Counted from the stretch's first letter, positions 8,024 to 17,464 are shown. The stretch: DNA of 64,000 bases from Clostridia bacterium (GCA_017937135.1 JAGBEE010000042.1:1-64000), one strand, 5' to 3'. Notes: a model not told the origin generated them from the letters alone. Numbers and translations are program-made.

Positions 8024-8600
8024 ATTCTTTATCTGCATCTAAATTGTATTCTGCTATATATGGAAGATTTCTGTAATATTCTGCGCAGTCAAGTCCGTAG
8101 CCAATTACGAAAAAGTCGGGAATTGTGAAAAGTGAGATGTCTGCCTTAAAATCAACCACTCTGCGCTCTGGCTTGTCAAGTAATGTTACAACTCTTAAAG
8201 ATAGAGGATTACGCGCCTTGAGCATTTTCACAACATCATTTAGGGTTCTTCCCGTGTCGATTATGTCCTCAACTATAACAACGTGGTAGCCACTTACATC
8301 CTGCTCTAAATCCATTGTTATATTTACTATTCCTGATGAGTTTGTGCCACTGTAATAGCTTTTTGCGCACATAAATCCAATTTCACACGGAACGGATACT
8401 GCGCGACACAAATCTGCCATAAATACAAATGCGCCCTTTAAAATGCTAACAAGCAAAATTGGTCTGCCATCGTATATTTTATCAATTTCCTTGCCTGCCT
8501 TTTCAATAGCAGAAGCAATCTCTTCCCTTGTTATAACAACTCTTTTTATTCTTTTGTTGTAATCGCAAATTGCCTTGTCCTTATTTATAATAGCTTCCAT
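8022..8600 (-). CDS. hpt: Hypoxanthine phosphoribosyltransferase
   Basis: A 192-residue purine salvage enzyme converting hypoxanthine or guanine plus PRPP to IMP or GMP in the cytoplasm. The PRPP-binding motif VVIVEDIIDTGRTL is clear, as are the flexible-loop residues around KSYYSG and the C-terminal DFFVIGYGLDC base-binding segment. The ATG at 8600 follows GAGGTG; the upstream in-frame TTG at 8612 lies before that site and is rejected. Monocistronic. Length is normal for bacterial Hpt. Confidence 0.93.
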   Translation of the reverse strand: MEAIINKDKAICDYNKRIKRVVITREEIASAIEKAGKEIDKIYDGRPILLVSILKGAFVFMADLCRAVSVPCEIGFMCAKSYYSGTNSSGIVNITMDLEQDVSGYHVVIVEDIIDTGRTLNDVVKMLKARNPLSLRVVTLLDKPERRVVDFKADISLFTIPDFFVIGYGLDCAEYYRNLPYIAEYNLDADKE

Positions 8601-8662
8601 AAAACACCTCAAAATTAGTACTATATGAATATTTTACCACAAAATAATTTATATATCAACAT

Positions 8663-8696
8663 AAAAAACAGGAAAATGGCAATTTTCCTGTTTTTC
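8663..8696 (-). terminator. Terminator of the phospholipid operon
   Basis: ACAGGAAAAT pairs with ATTTTCCTGT (8668-8691) and is flanked by A- and T-tracts. Confidence 0.8.
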
Positions 8697-9533
8697 TTAT
8701 ATATTGGTTTTTATTCCGATGCATTCTCCCATTTTTACAGGAGTTTCAATTTCTTGATTTGTAGCCTCAAAATATTCTTCATTAATTTCGGCAGAGTCCT
8801 TTTCTAAGAGAACTACGACAGTGCTTCCACCATACAAAAACATTCCCTTTTCTTCTCCTCTTTTAAAGGCTGCCTCCTCGTGGTTATTCTTGATTTTTCC
8901 AACGAGCAACGCCCCTACCTCTATCTGAGTTACTGCACCAAAATTCTCGGTTTGTAATACTGTATATTCACGACAGTTTTGAACAAAAACAGGATATCTA
9001 TTAAGAGCAATTGGTCTTACCGTATGTAGCTTTCCCTTTATAAATACGTTTTTATTCTTTGTTCCGCTGTCTATATACGCATATCTATGATAGTGATTTA
9101 CACATAAACGAAAAACCAAGCAGGTTCCGTTTTGATAGCGCTGTGCAAGCTCTTCATTTTTCAAGAGCTGAGCTATTGTGTAGCTACTGCCCTTTATTGG
9201 CAATACAGTATCTTCATTTATTTTATATGCACTCAAGAGTCCGTCGCATGGTGCAATTAGATGGCTTGGGTCCGTATCAATAGGACGAAGCTCCTCCTTT
9301 ATCCTACGACAAAAGCAGTCATTGAAGCATTTAAAATCGTCTGAATAATACTCGTTTAAGTCAATATTGTTTTTCTTTACAAATTTCTTTATTCTTCCCT
9401 TTGAGAGGCGCGAACTAAGATATAATCCACATAGCTTTGATACCCATCTTGCTATAAGTAGCCTTAATATAATTCTGCCGAACCAGGTGTTATAAAGAAA
9501 GCGTAAGGATTTGGTTTCCTTCTTCTTTTCCAT
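8697..9533 (-). CDS. psd: Phosphatidylserine decarboxylase proenzyme
   Basis: A 278-residue enzyme turning phosphatidylserine into phosphatidylethanolamine. The self-cleavage site is GGST (235-238), with S237 predicted to become the pyruvoyl group; the catalytic His is in NHYHRY (146-151). A hydrophobic N-terminal segment (11-40) could anchor it to the membrane. It follows pssA in the same operon, so substrate and enzyme genes are linked. The GGST form belongs to the clostridial/archaeal-like PSD group rather than the LGST of enterobacteria. Confidence 0.92.
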   Translation of the reverse strand: MEKKKETKSLRFLYNTWFGRIILRLLIARWVSKLCGLYLSSRLSKGRIKKFVKKNNIDLNEYYSDDFKCFNDCFCRRIKEELRPIDTDPSHLIAPCDGLLSAYKINEDTVLPIKGSSYTIAQLLKNEELAQRYQNGTCLVFRLCVNHYHRYAYIDSGTKNKNVFIKGKLHTVRPIALNRYPVFVQNCREYTVLQTENFGAVTQIEVGALLVGKIKNNHEEAAFKRGEEKGMFLYGGSTVVVLLEKDSAEINEEYFEATNQEIETPVKMGECIGIKTNI

Positions 9534-9550
9534 ATAATTTCCTTATATAA

Positions 9551-10243
9551 CTACCTTGCAAAGTATGTTATAAGAAGCGCAACAAATTCTACCAAGCCAA
9601 CTGCTACAAGCACAAGTATTCCCTTTACTCCAAGCTTTCTTAGCTTAAACGGGCATACAAATAGTATGCCAACAAGCACAATTGTTGCAATATAAAGAAT
9701 CGTCAAATCTGCTTTAATTAAATATTCAAGCACTGCAACAAATGGAAAAATTACAGATGCTGAGGTTACAGGCAAGCCAAGATAATACTTTCTTGCTCCT
9801 GTTTCTGTTGACTGGCGCTCTTCCTCTGATACATTAAAGTATGCAAGTCTTATCATTGCTGTAAGAATGTAAAGCACAAGGAAGCCATAAAGCACTACCT
9901 TTAAAAGCGTGCAATACCATTCAGGTCCATTTATATCAATAGTGCCATTGAATAAGGCTGAATTGCGAATAAACGCAACGCCAATGCAAGCTGGCAATAC
10001 ACCAAAGGCTATAAGGTCAGAGAGTGAATCAATTTGAATACCATATTTACGCTCACTATCCGTTCTGTCCTTTTTCATGCTTGCTACCTTACCATCGAAT
10101 GCGTCGCAAAGACCGCAAAACAGTAAGCAAATAACTCCTATATACGGATGTCCACTACCGCTGAGTGTAACAAATATACCAGTGCCTGCCGAGAGTAATG
10201 AAAGATATGTTAAGATTACCGTGTAATCATAAATCCCTATCAT
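9551..10243 (-). CDS. pssA: CDP-diacylglycerol-serine O-phosphatidyltransferase
   Basis: A 230-residue multi-pass CDP-alcohol phosphatidyltransferase making phosphatidylserine from CDP-diacylglycerol and serine. The family motif is seen as CDAFDGKVA ... GIQIDSLSDL (about 46-80), with the first Asp pair and the later D-x3-D. About eight hydrophobic segments follow. Assignment to serine, not glycerol phosphate, rests on the adjacent psd gene. Its start overlaps the upstream flippase-like gene by 17 bp. Confidence 0.87.
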   Translation of the reverse strand: MIGIYDYTVILTYLSLLSAGTGIFVTLSGSGHPYIGVICLLFCGLCDAFDGKVASMKKDRTDSERKYGIQIDSLSDLIAFGVLPACIGVAFIRNSALFNGTIDINGPEWYCTLLKVVLYGFLVLYILTAMIRLAYFNVSEEERQSTETGARKYYLGLPVTSASVIFPFVAVLEYLIKADLTILYIATIVLVGILFVCPFKLRKLGVKGILVLVAVGLVEFVALLITYFAR

Positions 10244-11384
10244 ATTTCTTTCTCCTTTTCTTTGACTTAAATAAAGCGCAATAGCTTATGAGTATTGTTA
10301 TGCCACAAATTATAACACACATATAGAATGAAAGTGAACGGCTGAGTAGCTCTAAGAATGCTGGATTTTGAACCTGCATTTCCTCAAAGCCATCGAGCAT
10401 CAAATAGTCAGTAACACCCATAGCTCCAGGTAACGGAATACAGTTTGCACCAACCATTATATAAATTTGGATTAAGAATAGACCAAACGCCTCGGAAATT
10501 TCTCCACCTGATGCCAAATAAGTAAGTGGCGTTACTCCTGTTTGCGCCATTCTTTGTAGAATGTTGAGTATCAAAACAACAAATAAGAGCTTCCCTTTTC
10601 CCTTTAGCATATGAGTATATCCTGAATATTCCTGCATCTTTTTTTCAAGAGCCTCAAGCTTTTTATCAAGCTTACGAATTAAATGAAGCTTTGCAAGAAG
10701 CTTTAATGCTCCACGACACAGCTTATGTAGCATTCCCTTTTTGGTTAAAAGTAAAATGAATACCACAAGCAACGCTATTTGAACTATATAGCCTATCAAA
10801 ATTATTACCTTTGATAGTGTTCCGAAATTTAAAAGAAGCGGTGGGTTTATTAGTATTGCTATTATACCAAGCACTACCGTTGATGCTGTGTACATAACGA
10901 GATTTACCATTAGTGACATAGTAACAAGCGTGCCAGGAATATCATCCTTCATCATAAAAAATGCACTTGCAGGCTGTCCACCTGTAGCAGATGGGGTTAT
11001 GGCTGAAAAATAAATATCTGCAGCCGAATAAACAAAGCCCCTGCCAAAGCTCCTTTTATACCCAAACGAGCGACATATTATTAGTATTGAAAGTGCCTCG
11101 AACACTATAAAAAGTATTGTTGACACTATCGCAGATGATAGCCATCCAAGATTTGCCGAGCCTATGAAATTCATAAATTCGGTAAAGGAAAAGTCCTTTG
11201 TTTGAGAAACAACTGCCCAAATGCTTACAACTGCAATAGCTATAAAAACAAGAGTCCACCAAGCGCGTCCTCTTTTTTTAGGAGGCTGATTTTGTACTGC
11301 TTCATTTTTGTCAGTAACTGTATCTTTTTCGGCAATCTCTTGCTCGATAGCTTTTTCTTGTGTTTGCTCTGACAATGCCCTCAT
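10227..11384 (-). CDS. Flippase-like (LPG synthase TM region) membrane protein
   Basis: A 385-residue membrane protein of the lysylphosphatidylglycerol synthase TM-region / flippase-like family (UPF0104, PF03706). An acidic, polar ~40-residue N-terminus is followed by about 8 hydrophobic segments and the family-typical TPSATGGQPA (about residues 131-140) and GAMGVTDY motifs. No aminoacyl-transferase domain is attached, so it is not a full MprF. Because it heads an operon with pssA and psd, transport of an aminophospholipid is a reasonable inference. The SD-like GGAAAGG is unusually close to the ATG. Confidence 0.8.
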   Translation of the reverse strand: MRALSEQTQEKAIEQEIAEKDTVTDKNEAVQNQPPKKRGRAWWTLVFIAIAVVSIWAVVSQTKDFSFTEFMNFIGSANLGWLSSAIVSTILFIVFEALSILIICRSFGYKRSFGRGFVYSAADIYFSAITPSATGGQPASAFFMMKDDIPGTLVTMSLMVNLVMYTASTVVLGIIAILINPPLLLNFGTLSKVIILIGYIVQIALLVVFILLLTKKGMLHKLCRGALKLLAKLHLIRKLDKKLEALEKKMQEYSGYTHMLKGKGKLLFVVLILNILQRMAQTGVTPLTYLASGGEISEAFGLFLIQIYIMVGANCIPLPGAMGVTDYLMLDGFEEMQVQNPAFLELLSRSLSFYMCVIICGITILISYCALFKSKKRRKKYDRDL

Positions 11385-11518
11385 CCCTTTCCAAATTCTC
11401 TACCATTAGTTATTTTTATAAATTAAATTTTAACTTTTGAAACAAAAATTTAAAATAATATACAATGTTGTCACATTATATCATATAAACGCGCCATTGT
11501 CAAGTTAAAACTTTCAAG

Positions 11519-11547
11519 TTGACTAATTGACATTTTAATGTTATAAT
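11519..11547 (+). promoter_or_regulatory. Promoter for the flavodiiron operon
   Basis: TTGACT (11519-11524), 17 bp, TATAAT (11542-11547). A ~105-nt leader precedes the start codon. Confidence 0.65.
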
Positions 11548-11656
11548 TAGTTTGACAAGATTAATCCAAAGCAAATATGGTAATAATTTAAAGGGTCAAG
11601 ACCTTGTAGTGTATTGCTTTTTGGCATAAATTGGTATATTTTATTTGGAGGTAAAA

Positions 11657-12811
11657 ATGGTTATAACCGATTCGATAAAATACATAGGTGTAAACGACCA
11701 TAAAATTGATTTGTTCGAGGGACAATACCATGTCCCTAACGGAATGGCATATAATTCATATGCAATAATTGATGAAAAAATCGCAATTTTAGACTCTGTT
11801 GATAAGGGCTTTACTAATGAGTGGTTAAATAATATTGAGAATGCGCTTGAAGGGAAAAATCCCGATTACTTAATCGTTCAGCATATGGAGCCTGACCATT
11901 CAGCAAGCATTGTTCCATTTATCAATGCCTATCCAAATGCTAAAATTGTGGCTACCCAAAAGACCTTTCAAATGATGAAGGGCTTTTTCAAGATGGATTT
12001 TTCAGAAAAGCAAATTATTGTAAACGATAAGGATTCTTTAAGCCTTGGAAAGCACGCGCTTACATTTTTTACAGCTCCTATGGTGCATTGGCCGGAGGTG
12101 ATGGTTAGCTATGATTCCTACGATAAGGTTCTATTCTCTGCTGATGCCTTTGGTAAATTTGGTGCGCTTGATGTAGATGAGGAGTGGGCTTGCGAGGCGA
12201 GAAGATATTATTTTGGAATTGTTGGTAAATATGGCTTGCAGGTGCAAGCGCTTCTAAAAAAGGTTGTAGGGCTCAATATTGAAAGGATTTGCCCCTTGCA
12301 CGGACCTATGCTTGATAATGATTTAAGCTACTATTTTAATTTATACGACACTTGGTCAAGCTATAAATCGGAGGATGATGGTGTTTTGATTGCTTACACC
12401 TCTGTTTATGGAAATACGAAGGATGCGGTTTTGCTTCTTGAAAATGAGCTTATTAAAAATGGCTGCGCCAAGGTTGCCTTGGCTGACCTTGCAAGATGTG
12501 ATATGGCTGAGGCTGTTGAGGATGCATTCAGATATAGCAAAATTGTTTTTGCAACTACAACATACAATATGGATATTTTTCCGTTTATGCGTGAATTTAT
12601 TTCACATTTGACAGAAAGAAATTTCCAAAATAAAAAGGTTGCTTTTATAGAAAACGGTAGCTGGGCACCCTGTGCAATCAAGGTAATGAGGGGTATGCTT
12701 GAAAAAAGCAAAAATCTCGATTTTATCGACACTGAGGTAAGAATTTTATCTGCCTTAAGTGAAGAAAACAAAAAAGAAATCATTGCTCTTGCAAAGGAGC
12801 TTTGTAAATAA
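11657..12811 (+). CDS. Flavodiiron protein (A-type flavoprotein)
   Basis: A 384-residue enzyme that reduces O2 to water (and/or NO to N2O) in anaerobes. The N-terminal metallo-beta-lactamase-like domain carries the diiron ligands HMEPDH (76-81), a later His (VHWPE), Asp (FSADAFG) and His (PLHGP). The C-terminal flavodoxin domain binds FMN (YTSVYGNTKDA, about 250-260). The ATG at 11657 follows GGAGG; a TTG at 11645 lies within that site. The rubredoxin gene 18 bp downstream is its likely electron donor. The pair is a classic oxygen-detoxification unit. Confidence 0.93.
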   Translation: MVITDSIKYIGVNDHKIDLFEGQYHVPNGMAYNSYAIIDEKIAILDSVDKGFTNEWLNNIENALEGKNPDYLIVQHMEPDHSASIVPFINAYPNAKIVATQKTFQMMKGFFKMDFSEKQIIVNDKDSLSLGKHALTFFTAPMVHWPEVMVSYDSYDKVLFSADAFGKFGALDVDEEWACEARRYYFGIVGKYGLQVQALLKKVVGLNIERICPLHGPMLDNDLSYYFNLYDTWSSYKSEDDGVLIAYTSVYGNTKDAVLLLENELIKNGCAKVALADLARCDMAEAVEDAFRYSKIVFATTTYNMDIFPFMREFISHLTERNFQNKKVAFIENGSWAPCAIKVMRGMLEKSKNLDFIDTEVRILSALSEENKKEIIALAKELCK

Positions 12812-12829
12812 ATAGCTTGGAGGTATATT

Positions 12830-12991
12830 ATGAAAAAATACGTTTGTGATGTATGTGGCTGGGAGTACGATGAAGAGCTTGGCGCTCCAGAATATGGCAT
12901 TGAACCAGGTACAAAATTTGAGGACCTTCCCGATGATTTTGAATGTCCACTTTGCGGAGTTGGCAAGGACAGCTTTAGCGAGCAAGATTAA
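12830..12991 (+). CDS. Rubredoxin (53 aa)
   Basis: A small electron-transfer protein with one iron held by four cysteines in two CxxCG-type knuckles: CDVCGW near residue 6 and CPLCGV near residue 39. The aromatic and acidic core ([16 protein letters not shown]) is standard. GGAGG lies 7 nt before the ATG. It is co-transcribed with the flavodiiron protein and probably passes electrons to it. Length is normal for the family. Confidence 0.95.
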   Translation: MKKYVCDVCGWEYDEELGAPEYGIEPGTKFEDLPDDFECPLCGVGKDSFSEQD

Positions 12992-12995
12992 AATT

Positions 12996-13032
12996 AAAAA
13001 GAGGGACAAAACTAACTTTGTCCCTCTTTTTA
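12996..13032 (+). terminator. Terminator after rubredoxin
   Basis: AAAAAGAGGGACAAA pairs with TTTGTCCCTCTTTTT over a 6-nt loop. Confidence 0.92.
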
Positions 13033-13094
13033 ATATCAGCTAATGCGATAAAAATATTAAGTACTTTTATATAAATTTATTTGTTATTACATAC

Positions 13095-13123
13095 TTGACA
13101 ATAAATAATTTGAGATGTATAAT
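13095..13123 (+). promoter_or_regulatory. Promoter for the GH4 gene
   Basis: Perfect TTGACA (13095-13100), 17 bp, perfect TATAAT (13118-13123). Confidence 0.8.
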
Positions 13124-13151
13124 TTATTATATAAATTAAAGGGAGCTTCTT

Positions 13152-14537
13152 ATGAAAATCATTAACAAAAAAGCAGAAAATGTAAAAATAGCATACATCG
13201 GTGGTGGCTCTCGTGGTTGGGCTTGGGGTCTTATGAGCGACCTTGCAAAATGCGAGGATATGAGTGGCGATGTATATCTATATGATATTGATTATGACGC
13301 AGCGTTAGTCAATGAAGCGATTGGAAATAAATATAACGACTGTGATGGTGCCAACTCAAAGTGGTACTATCACGCTGTGAAAACTCCTAAGGAAGCGTTG
13401 GAGGGAGCAAATTTTGTAGTTATATCGATACTCCCTGGCACTTTTGACGAAATGGAGTCGGATGTACATACACCTGAAAAATACGGAATTTATCAGTCTG
13501 TAGGCGATACAAGTGGCCCCGGTGGAATTGTAAGAGCTATGCGTACTATTCCTATGTTTGAGGTAATTGCAAATTACATTAAAGAATACTGCCCTAATGC
13601 TTGGGTAATTAACTACACAAATCCTATGACTCTTTGTATTAAAGCTTTATACAGAGTTTTCCCCGAAATTAAGGCATTTGGCTGTTGCCACGAGGTTTTC
13701 GGTACACAAGGGCTCCTTTGCAAGGTTGTTGAGGAATATCTTGGTGAAAAGGCCACAAGAAACGACATTAAGGTTAACCCTGTGGCTGTAAATCACTTTA
13801 CTTGGCTTACAAGCGCAACCTATCACGGCATTGACTTGTTCCCTTATTACAAGAAATTTTGTAATAAGCACAGTGACGGAATGGAAATGCAAACTGATAA
13901 CAACTGGATGAACAATTTCTTTGTAAGCGCTGATAAGGTTAAGATGGAGCTGTTTAGAAAATTTGGCTATATTGCAGCAGCAGGCGACAGACATCTTGCT
14001 GAATTTTGCCCTGGCAAATGGTATTTGGAAAGTCCTGAAAGAGTAAATGAAATGAAATTTGCCCTCACCCCTGTTTCCTGGCGTAAGCAGGATTTGAAAA
14101 ATAGGCTTGAAAGAAGCCGCAGGTTACTAAGTGGCGAGGAGGCTGTTCAAATCAAGGAAACCGGCGAAGAGGGTGTAAATCAAATGCGTGCTCTTCTCGG
14201 TCTTTGTGATTTAATTACAAACGTAAATATTCCAAACTTGGGTCAAATTCCAAATTTACCACTTGGCGCAGTTGTTGAAACAAACGCTATTTTCCGTTCA
14301 GACGAGCTAAAGCCTGTTTTTGCTGGAAATATTCCAAATGAAATCTATCCGTTAGTTGCAAAAATTTGCTCCGAGCAGGAGGCTGTTTCCGATGCTGTTG
14401 CAAAGCGTGATTTAGGCGCTATCTTTAATGCATTTGCATCCGACCCACTTGTAACCTGCAGCATAGAGGATGCTAAAAAGCTCTTTAATGAAATGGTTGA
14501 AAATACAAAAGACTACTTAACTGATTATAATTTATAA
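13152..14537 (+). CDS. GH4 family glycosidase (possible alpha-galacturonidase)
   Basis: A 461-residue member of glycoside hydrolase family 4, which uses NAD+ and a divalent metal in a redox-elimination mechanism. The Rossmann start IAYIGGGSRG is at 13-22, and the metal motif is C179-H180-E181-V182 (GCCHEVFG). NYTNP (about 154-158) and VNHFTW are other active-site elements. The CHEV form is, to my knowledge, associated with alpha-galacturonidases of the LplD type rather than alpha-glucosidases (CHSV), but this is recall, not a comparison. GGGAG precedes the ATG. It is convergent with a GH106-like gene, consistent with pectin-derived substrates. Confidence 0.83.
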   Translation: MKIINKKAENVKIAYIGGGSRGWAWGLMSDLAKCEDMSGDVYLYDIDYDAALVNEAIGNKYNDCDGANSKWYYHAVKTPKEALEGANFVVISILPGTFDEMESDVHTPEKYGIYQSVGDTSGPGGIVRAMRTIPMFEVIANYIKEYCPNAWVINYTNPMTLCIKALYRVFPEIKAFGCCHEVFGTQGLLCKVVEEYLGEKATRNDIKVNPVAVNHFTWLTSATYHGIDLFPYYKKFCNKHSDGMEMQTDNNWMNNFFVSADKVKMELFRKFGYIAAAGDRHLAEFCPGKWYLESPERVNEMKFALTPVSWRKQDLKNRLERSRRLLSGEEAVQIKETGEEGVNQMRALLGLCDLITNVNIPNLGQIPNLPLGAVVETNAIFRSDELKPVFAGNIPNEIYPLVAKICSEQEAVSDAVAKRDLGAIFNAFASDPLVTCSIEDAKKLFNEMVENTKDYLTDYNL

Positions 14538-14557
14538 TCAATTCACTTTTAAATACC

Positions 14558-14592
14558 AAAAGGGGATGTTGCATTAAGCGACACCCCCTTTT
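14558..14592. terminator. Bidirectional terminator
   Basis: AAAAGGGG and TGT pair with ACA and CCCCTTTT across an 11-nt loop, between convergent genes. GGGGATGTTGCA in it is also found in the dispersed repeat at 19242-19279 (minus strand). Confidence 0.8.
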
Positions 14593-14597
14593 ATTCA

Positions 14598-16868
14598 TTA
14601 AAATATCCAACAAATTTTGTCAAATCCAAATGGCTGTTGCTTGGGTGAGGCTGTTCCTCGCCAGCCACACTCCTCAACGTTTTTATCCCAATATGCAACA
14701 TTGCCAAATATTGGAGCTATGCTTGAATACTGCGTTATTTTTAGGCTGATTCTTTTATTCCATAAGCTTTTATCTATATTAAAAATATATGGAGACACAA
14801 TTTTTTCGCCTAAGATTTTTTCGTTTGCATATATTTGTGTAAACAGCTTAGTTCCATATAGCTCTATTGCTTTAGCGCCATATGGGACAATGGTGTCGGT
14901 TGTAAATTCAACTATGCCATAGTCGCTAATTTCTTCCCCATTTGAATAGGTATCTACTCTTTTACTTAATTTTAGGGTGCAAATTTCTGAGCTTTGTGTT
15001 TCGCATTTGAAATCACCAATAACTAATACGCTTGGCAAATATTTAAAATCGTTTTTGGAGCTTATAATATTTGCTCCCTTTTTAAGTAATGTTTTTTCAG
15101 AAATTTTATACAATTTCTTCATTCCACTTGGTAGAGTGGATGCTTTTTCTTGGCAAATGATTTTTTTGCCACTTAAAAATGCTTCTGTATCTTTTCTTAT
15201 TGCAAATATTACCTCGGTGTCATTTTCGCAATATATTTCTGCGTTAATTTGCGAGTTTACATACATTGTGCGTATTATGTTATCATTTTTATAGCCTACA
15301 TCAAATTTTGACAAAAGCTCTTCTGTTTTGCTTGTGTCGTTCTCAGTTGATGAAAAATGAACTGCGTGTTTATGTAAAAGTACCCTTTTTCCATCTATAA
15401 AATATTCGCCCTCTTCGGCAAATAAATTCAGAACAACAAAGCTTCCATCGTTGAATTTCCTTACAAAAATCCCCTTGGGCGCTTCCCCCTTTTTATCTGT
15501 TACAAGGGGGGACGTGGAAATTGATGATATATCAAATTTTTTGCCATCAAGTACTAATTCCAAATCGTCGTTTAATTCGATTATGGGCGCATCTGGACGC
15601 TCATCATCAATGAATTTCCATTGTATTTGCTTATAGGTAAGCTCATTTATCAAATTAAACAAAACCGTTAAATCTAAATTTTCAGTTATATGCTTAGCAG
15701 AAACGGAAAACGGATATCGAATATATACATCGGGAGTGTAGTCCTTTTTTGCAAGCAAGGCTGCATTTTGTGCATCCAACGCTAACTCCTTCATTCCTGC
15801 AAAATCCGGCTGATCTGTGCTGAAATTGCTGAAATAGTCCTTAACGAGCATATTTCCACGCATATCCATATGGGATATTGCAAGAAAATAATGGTCGATT
15901 TTATGGCATGCCGATAAATAAAGCGTTACGCGCCTTTTAGCATAAGACATATCGCATGGACCTAAGGCAAAAAGCTCTGCCATTGCACCATTTTCACCGC
16001 TAGCATATTCGATAACGCCTAAAAGCGCCATTTCTGTTCGGTCATCGAGCTTTGTCTCTATCTCGTCAATGCCGGGCAATAAAAAGTGTGAGAGGTTTTT
16101 TAAAAGCTTGCCATTATGCTTTGTTGTCCAAAATGGCTCGTTATCGCACATTAGGTGACCTGTCATTAAAATTCCATGCTCCTTGCACCAAGAGCATATC
16201 TTATCTATATAACAGGCTCTAAACCTGTTTGAAATTATGGTGATAGCATTCAAGTAAAAGCCTTCATTAAATGAACGCATATCCTCATTAAAATCGCGTC
16301 CACAAAAAGTAAAATAGTCCTCTTCTATACCATCATAATAGGGGATATATTCGTCCTGACAGCAGTATCCTATTGATGGCTCGTCAGTAAAAATTCCCTT
16401 TATTACAGTTCCAAAAGCCTTTTTAAATCTTTTGTAATATTCCTCGTGGGTGCATTTTATAAAGCAGTCAACTGCATCATAGGAAAGCAAATCGGGGAAA
16501 AATTTTTCGCCAAAAAGTCCTGAATTATGGAGTGATTTATAGCTTATTTGCCCAATGCTCTCCCCTTTTGTTGAAATGGCTCTTAGCCTGTACTCGGGAA
16601 TAGCTGTAACTCTGCCCCCTGCATCTCCAGATGGCCAATTAAAATCATCATATAGCCAAATGTACATATCAAGCATTCTTGCCGATTCTATAAAATTGCC
16701 AATTGTGTCAAACCATTCCTCGCTTAAATATTCTATTTCGCAACCAGAGCGTGGATATAGCATAGCTTCATTTATTCCGTTTGCCTTAAGCGAGCTTAAA
16801 TATTCATAAATGTCGCTTTTTGTAGGCTTACCTGTAATAGCAGACATCGTAATAAGAGGGCCTCTCAT
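14598..16868 (-). CDS. GH106-like glycoside hydrolase
   Basis: A 756-residue protein resembling the alpha-L-rhamnosidase (GH106) superfamily. The N-terminal barrel has MLYPRSG (36-42) and WLYDDFNWPSGDAGG (71-85), and a probable acidic catalytic segment GIFTDEPS (158-165). The C-terminal ~250 residues look like beta-sandwich modules. No signal peptide is seen, so a cytoplasmic role is likely. The start is the ATG at 16868 after AAGGAG; an upstream extension of 35 codons has no such site. The substrate is unproven; uncharacterised subfamilies are common here. Confidence 0.68.
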   Translation of the reverse strand: MRGPLITMSAITGKPTKSDIYEYLSSLKANGINEAMLYPRSGCEIEYLSEEWFDTIGNFIESARMLDMYIWLYDDFNWPSGDAGGRVTAIPEYRLRAISTKGESIGQISYKSLHNSGLFGEKFFPDLLSYDAVDCFIKCTHEEYYKRFKKAFGTVIKGIFTDEPSIGYCCQDEYIPYYDGIEEDYFTFCGRDFNEDMRSFNEGFYLNAITIISNRFRACYIDKICSWCKEHGILMTGHLMCDNEPFWTTKHNGKLLKNLSHFLLPGIDEIETKLDDRTEMALLGVIEYASGENGAMAELFALGPCDMSYAKRRVTLYLSACHKIDHYFLAISHMDMRGNMLVKDYFSNFSTDQPDFAGMKELALDAQNAALLAKKDYTPDVYIRYPFSVSAKHITENLDLTVLFNLINELTYKQIQWKFIDDERPDAPIIELNDDLELVLDGKKFDISSISTSPLVTDKKGEAPKGIFVRKFNDGSFVVLNLFAEEGEYFIDGKRVLLHKHAVHFSSTENDTSKTEELLSKFDVGYKNDNIIRTMYVNSQINAEIYCENDTEVIFAIRKDTEAFLSGKKIICQEKASTLPSGMKKLYKISEKTLLKKGANIISSKNDFKYLPSVLVIGDFKCETQSSEICTLKLSKRVDTYSNGEEISDYGIVEFTTDTIVPYGAKAIELYGTKLFTQIYANEKILGEKIVSPYIFNIDKSLWNKRISLKITQYSSIAPIFGNVAYWDKNVEECGWRGTASPKQQPFGFDKICWIF

Positions 16869-17025
16869 ATAATCTCCTTTATGAGCATATAAATTTATAC
16901 TTATTTTATCATATAAATAATTTTGTGTCAATAAAGGGAGAGGAGTAAAAATGGAAAAATGAAGCTTTATCAAAAGCGAACAGCAGGGATATAAATAAAA
17001 AATTACAAAAAAATGAAAAAAACAC

Positions 17026-17054
17026 TTGACAAGGTAAAATGCTTATGATATAAT
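17026..17054 (+). promoter_or_regulatory. tRNA operon promoter
   Basis: Perfect TTGACA (17026-17031), 17 bp, perfect TATAAT (17049-17054), about 30 bp before tRNA-Met. Confidence 0.9.
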
Positions 17055-17083
17055 AAGCAAGCATTGAGCGGCAACAAAGAAAT

Positions 17084-17159
17084 GGCGGAATAGCTCAGTG
17101 GCTAGAGCATCCGGTTCATACCCGGCAGGTCATAGGTTCAAATCCCATTTCCGCCACCA
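17084..17159 (+). tRNA. tRNA-Met (CAT)
   Basis: The acceptor arms GGCGGAA/TTCCGCC, D-arm GCTCAGTGGCTAGAGC, anticodon loop TTCATAC and an encoded CCA are all present. The anticodon stem lacks three consecutive G-C pairs in the initiator pattern, so elongator Met is more likely; tRNA-Ile2 (modified CAT) cannot be excluded. Confidence 0.93.
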
Positions 17160-17163
17160 TAAT

Positions 17164-17238
17164 GGCCCGTTGGTCAAGCGGTTAAGACACGGCCCTTTCA
17201 CGGCTGTAACATGGGTTCGATTCCCGTACGGGTCACCA
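17164..17238 (+). tRNA. tRNA-Glu (TTC)
   Basis: The acceptor arms GGCCCGT/ACGGGTC, anticodon loop CTTTCAC, T-loop TTCGATT and an encoded CCA. It lies 4 nt after tRNA-Met in the same transcript. Confidence 0.95.
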
Positions 17239-17242
17239 ACAC

Positions 17243-17283
17243 AAACAAAAATCGAACACTTTCGGGTGTTCGATTTTTGTTTG
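17243..17283 (+). terminator. tRNA operon terminator
   Basis: A near-perfect stem (AAACAAAAATCGAACAC and its complement) over a short loop, ending in T-rich sequence. Confidence 0.92.
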
Positions 17284-17284
17284 T

Positions 17285-17452
17285 GAATGAAGCACACCTG
17301 CAGTGCATTAAGACACTTTGTTAATGAAGTCGGCTTCGCCTAATGAAGTCGCTTCGCTAATTATTTTGTGTGCTTCGCTTCATACGAACGGAGTGAGTGC
17401 TTCATTGTTGCGTAGCAACTGCTTCATATTGACAAAGTCAATGCTTCATTAA
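17285..17452. repeat. Hairpin array (TAATGAAG type)
   Basis: A motif, TAATGAAG, repeats between small hairpins (GCAC/GTGC; GGC-ttc-GCC; GC-ttc-GC), then appears inverted as GCTTCATT between GTTGC-gta-GCAAC and ATTGAC-aaa-GTCAAT. The whole block is thus a mirror arrangement with inverted ends. It stops 3 nt before the ribosome binding site of the four-helix-bundle gene, so it would be the 5' leader of that mRNA. Motif and hairpins differ from arrays at 1-60 and 32818-33328, but the plan is the same. Confidence 0.85.
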
Positions 17453-17464
17453 AAGGAGTAATTT

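Noticed and set aside
10227-11384. MprF lysylphosphatidylglycerol synthase
   Set aside because: Only the transmembrane flippase-like part exists; the aminoacyl-transferase domain is missing.
12406-12966. 186-residue minus-strand ORF
   Set aside because: It is antisense to the flavodiiron and rubredoxin genes, both of which have clear motifs.
17098-17286. 62-residue plus-strand ORF
   Set aside because: It runs through tRNA-Met, tRNA-Glu and their terminator, so it is a shadow of RNA genes.
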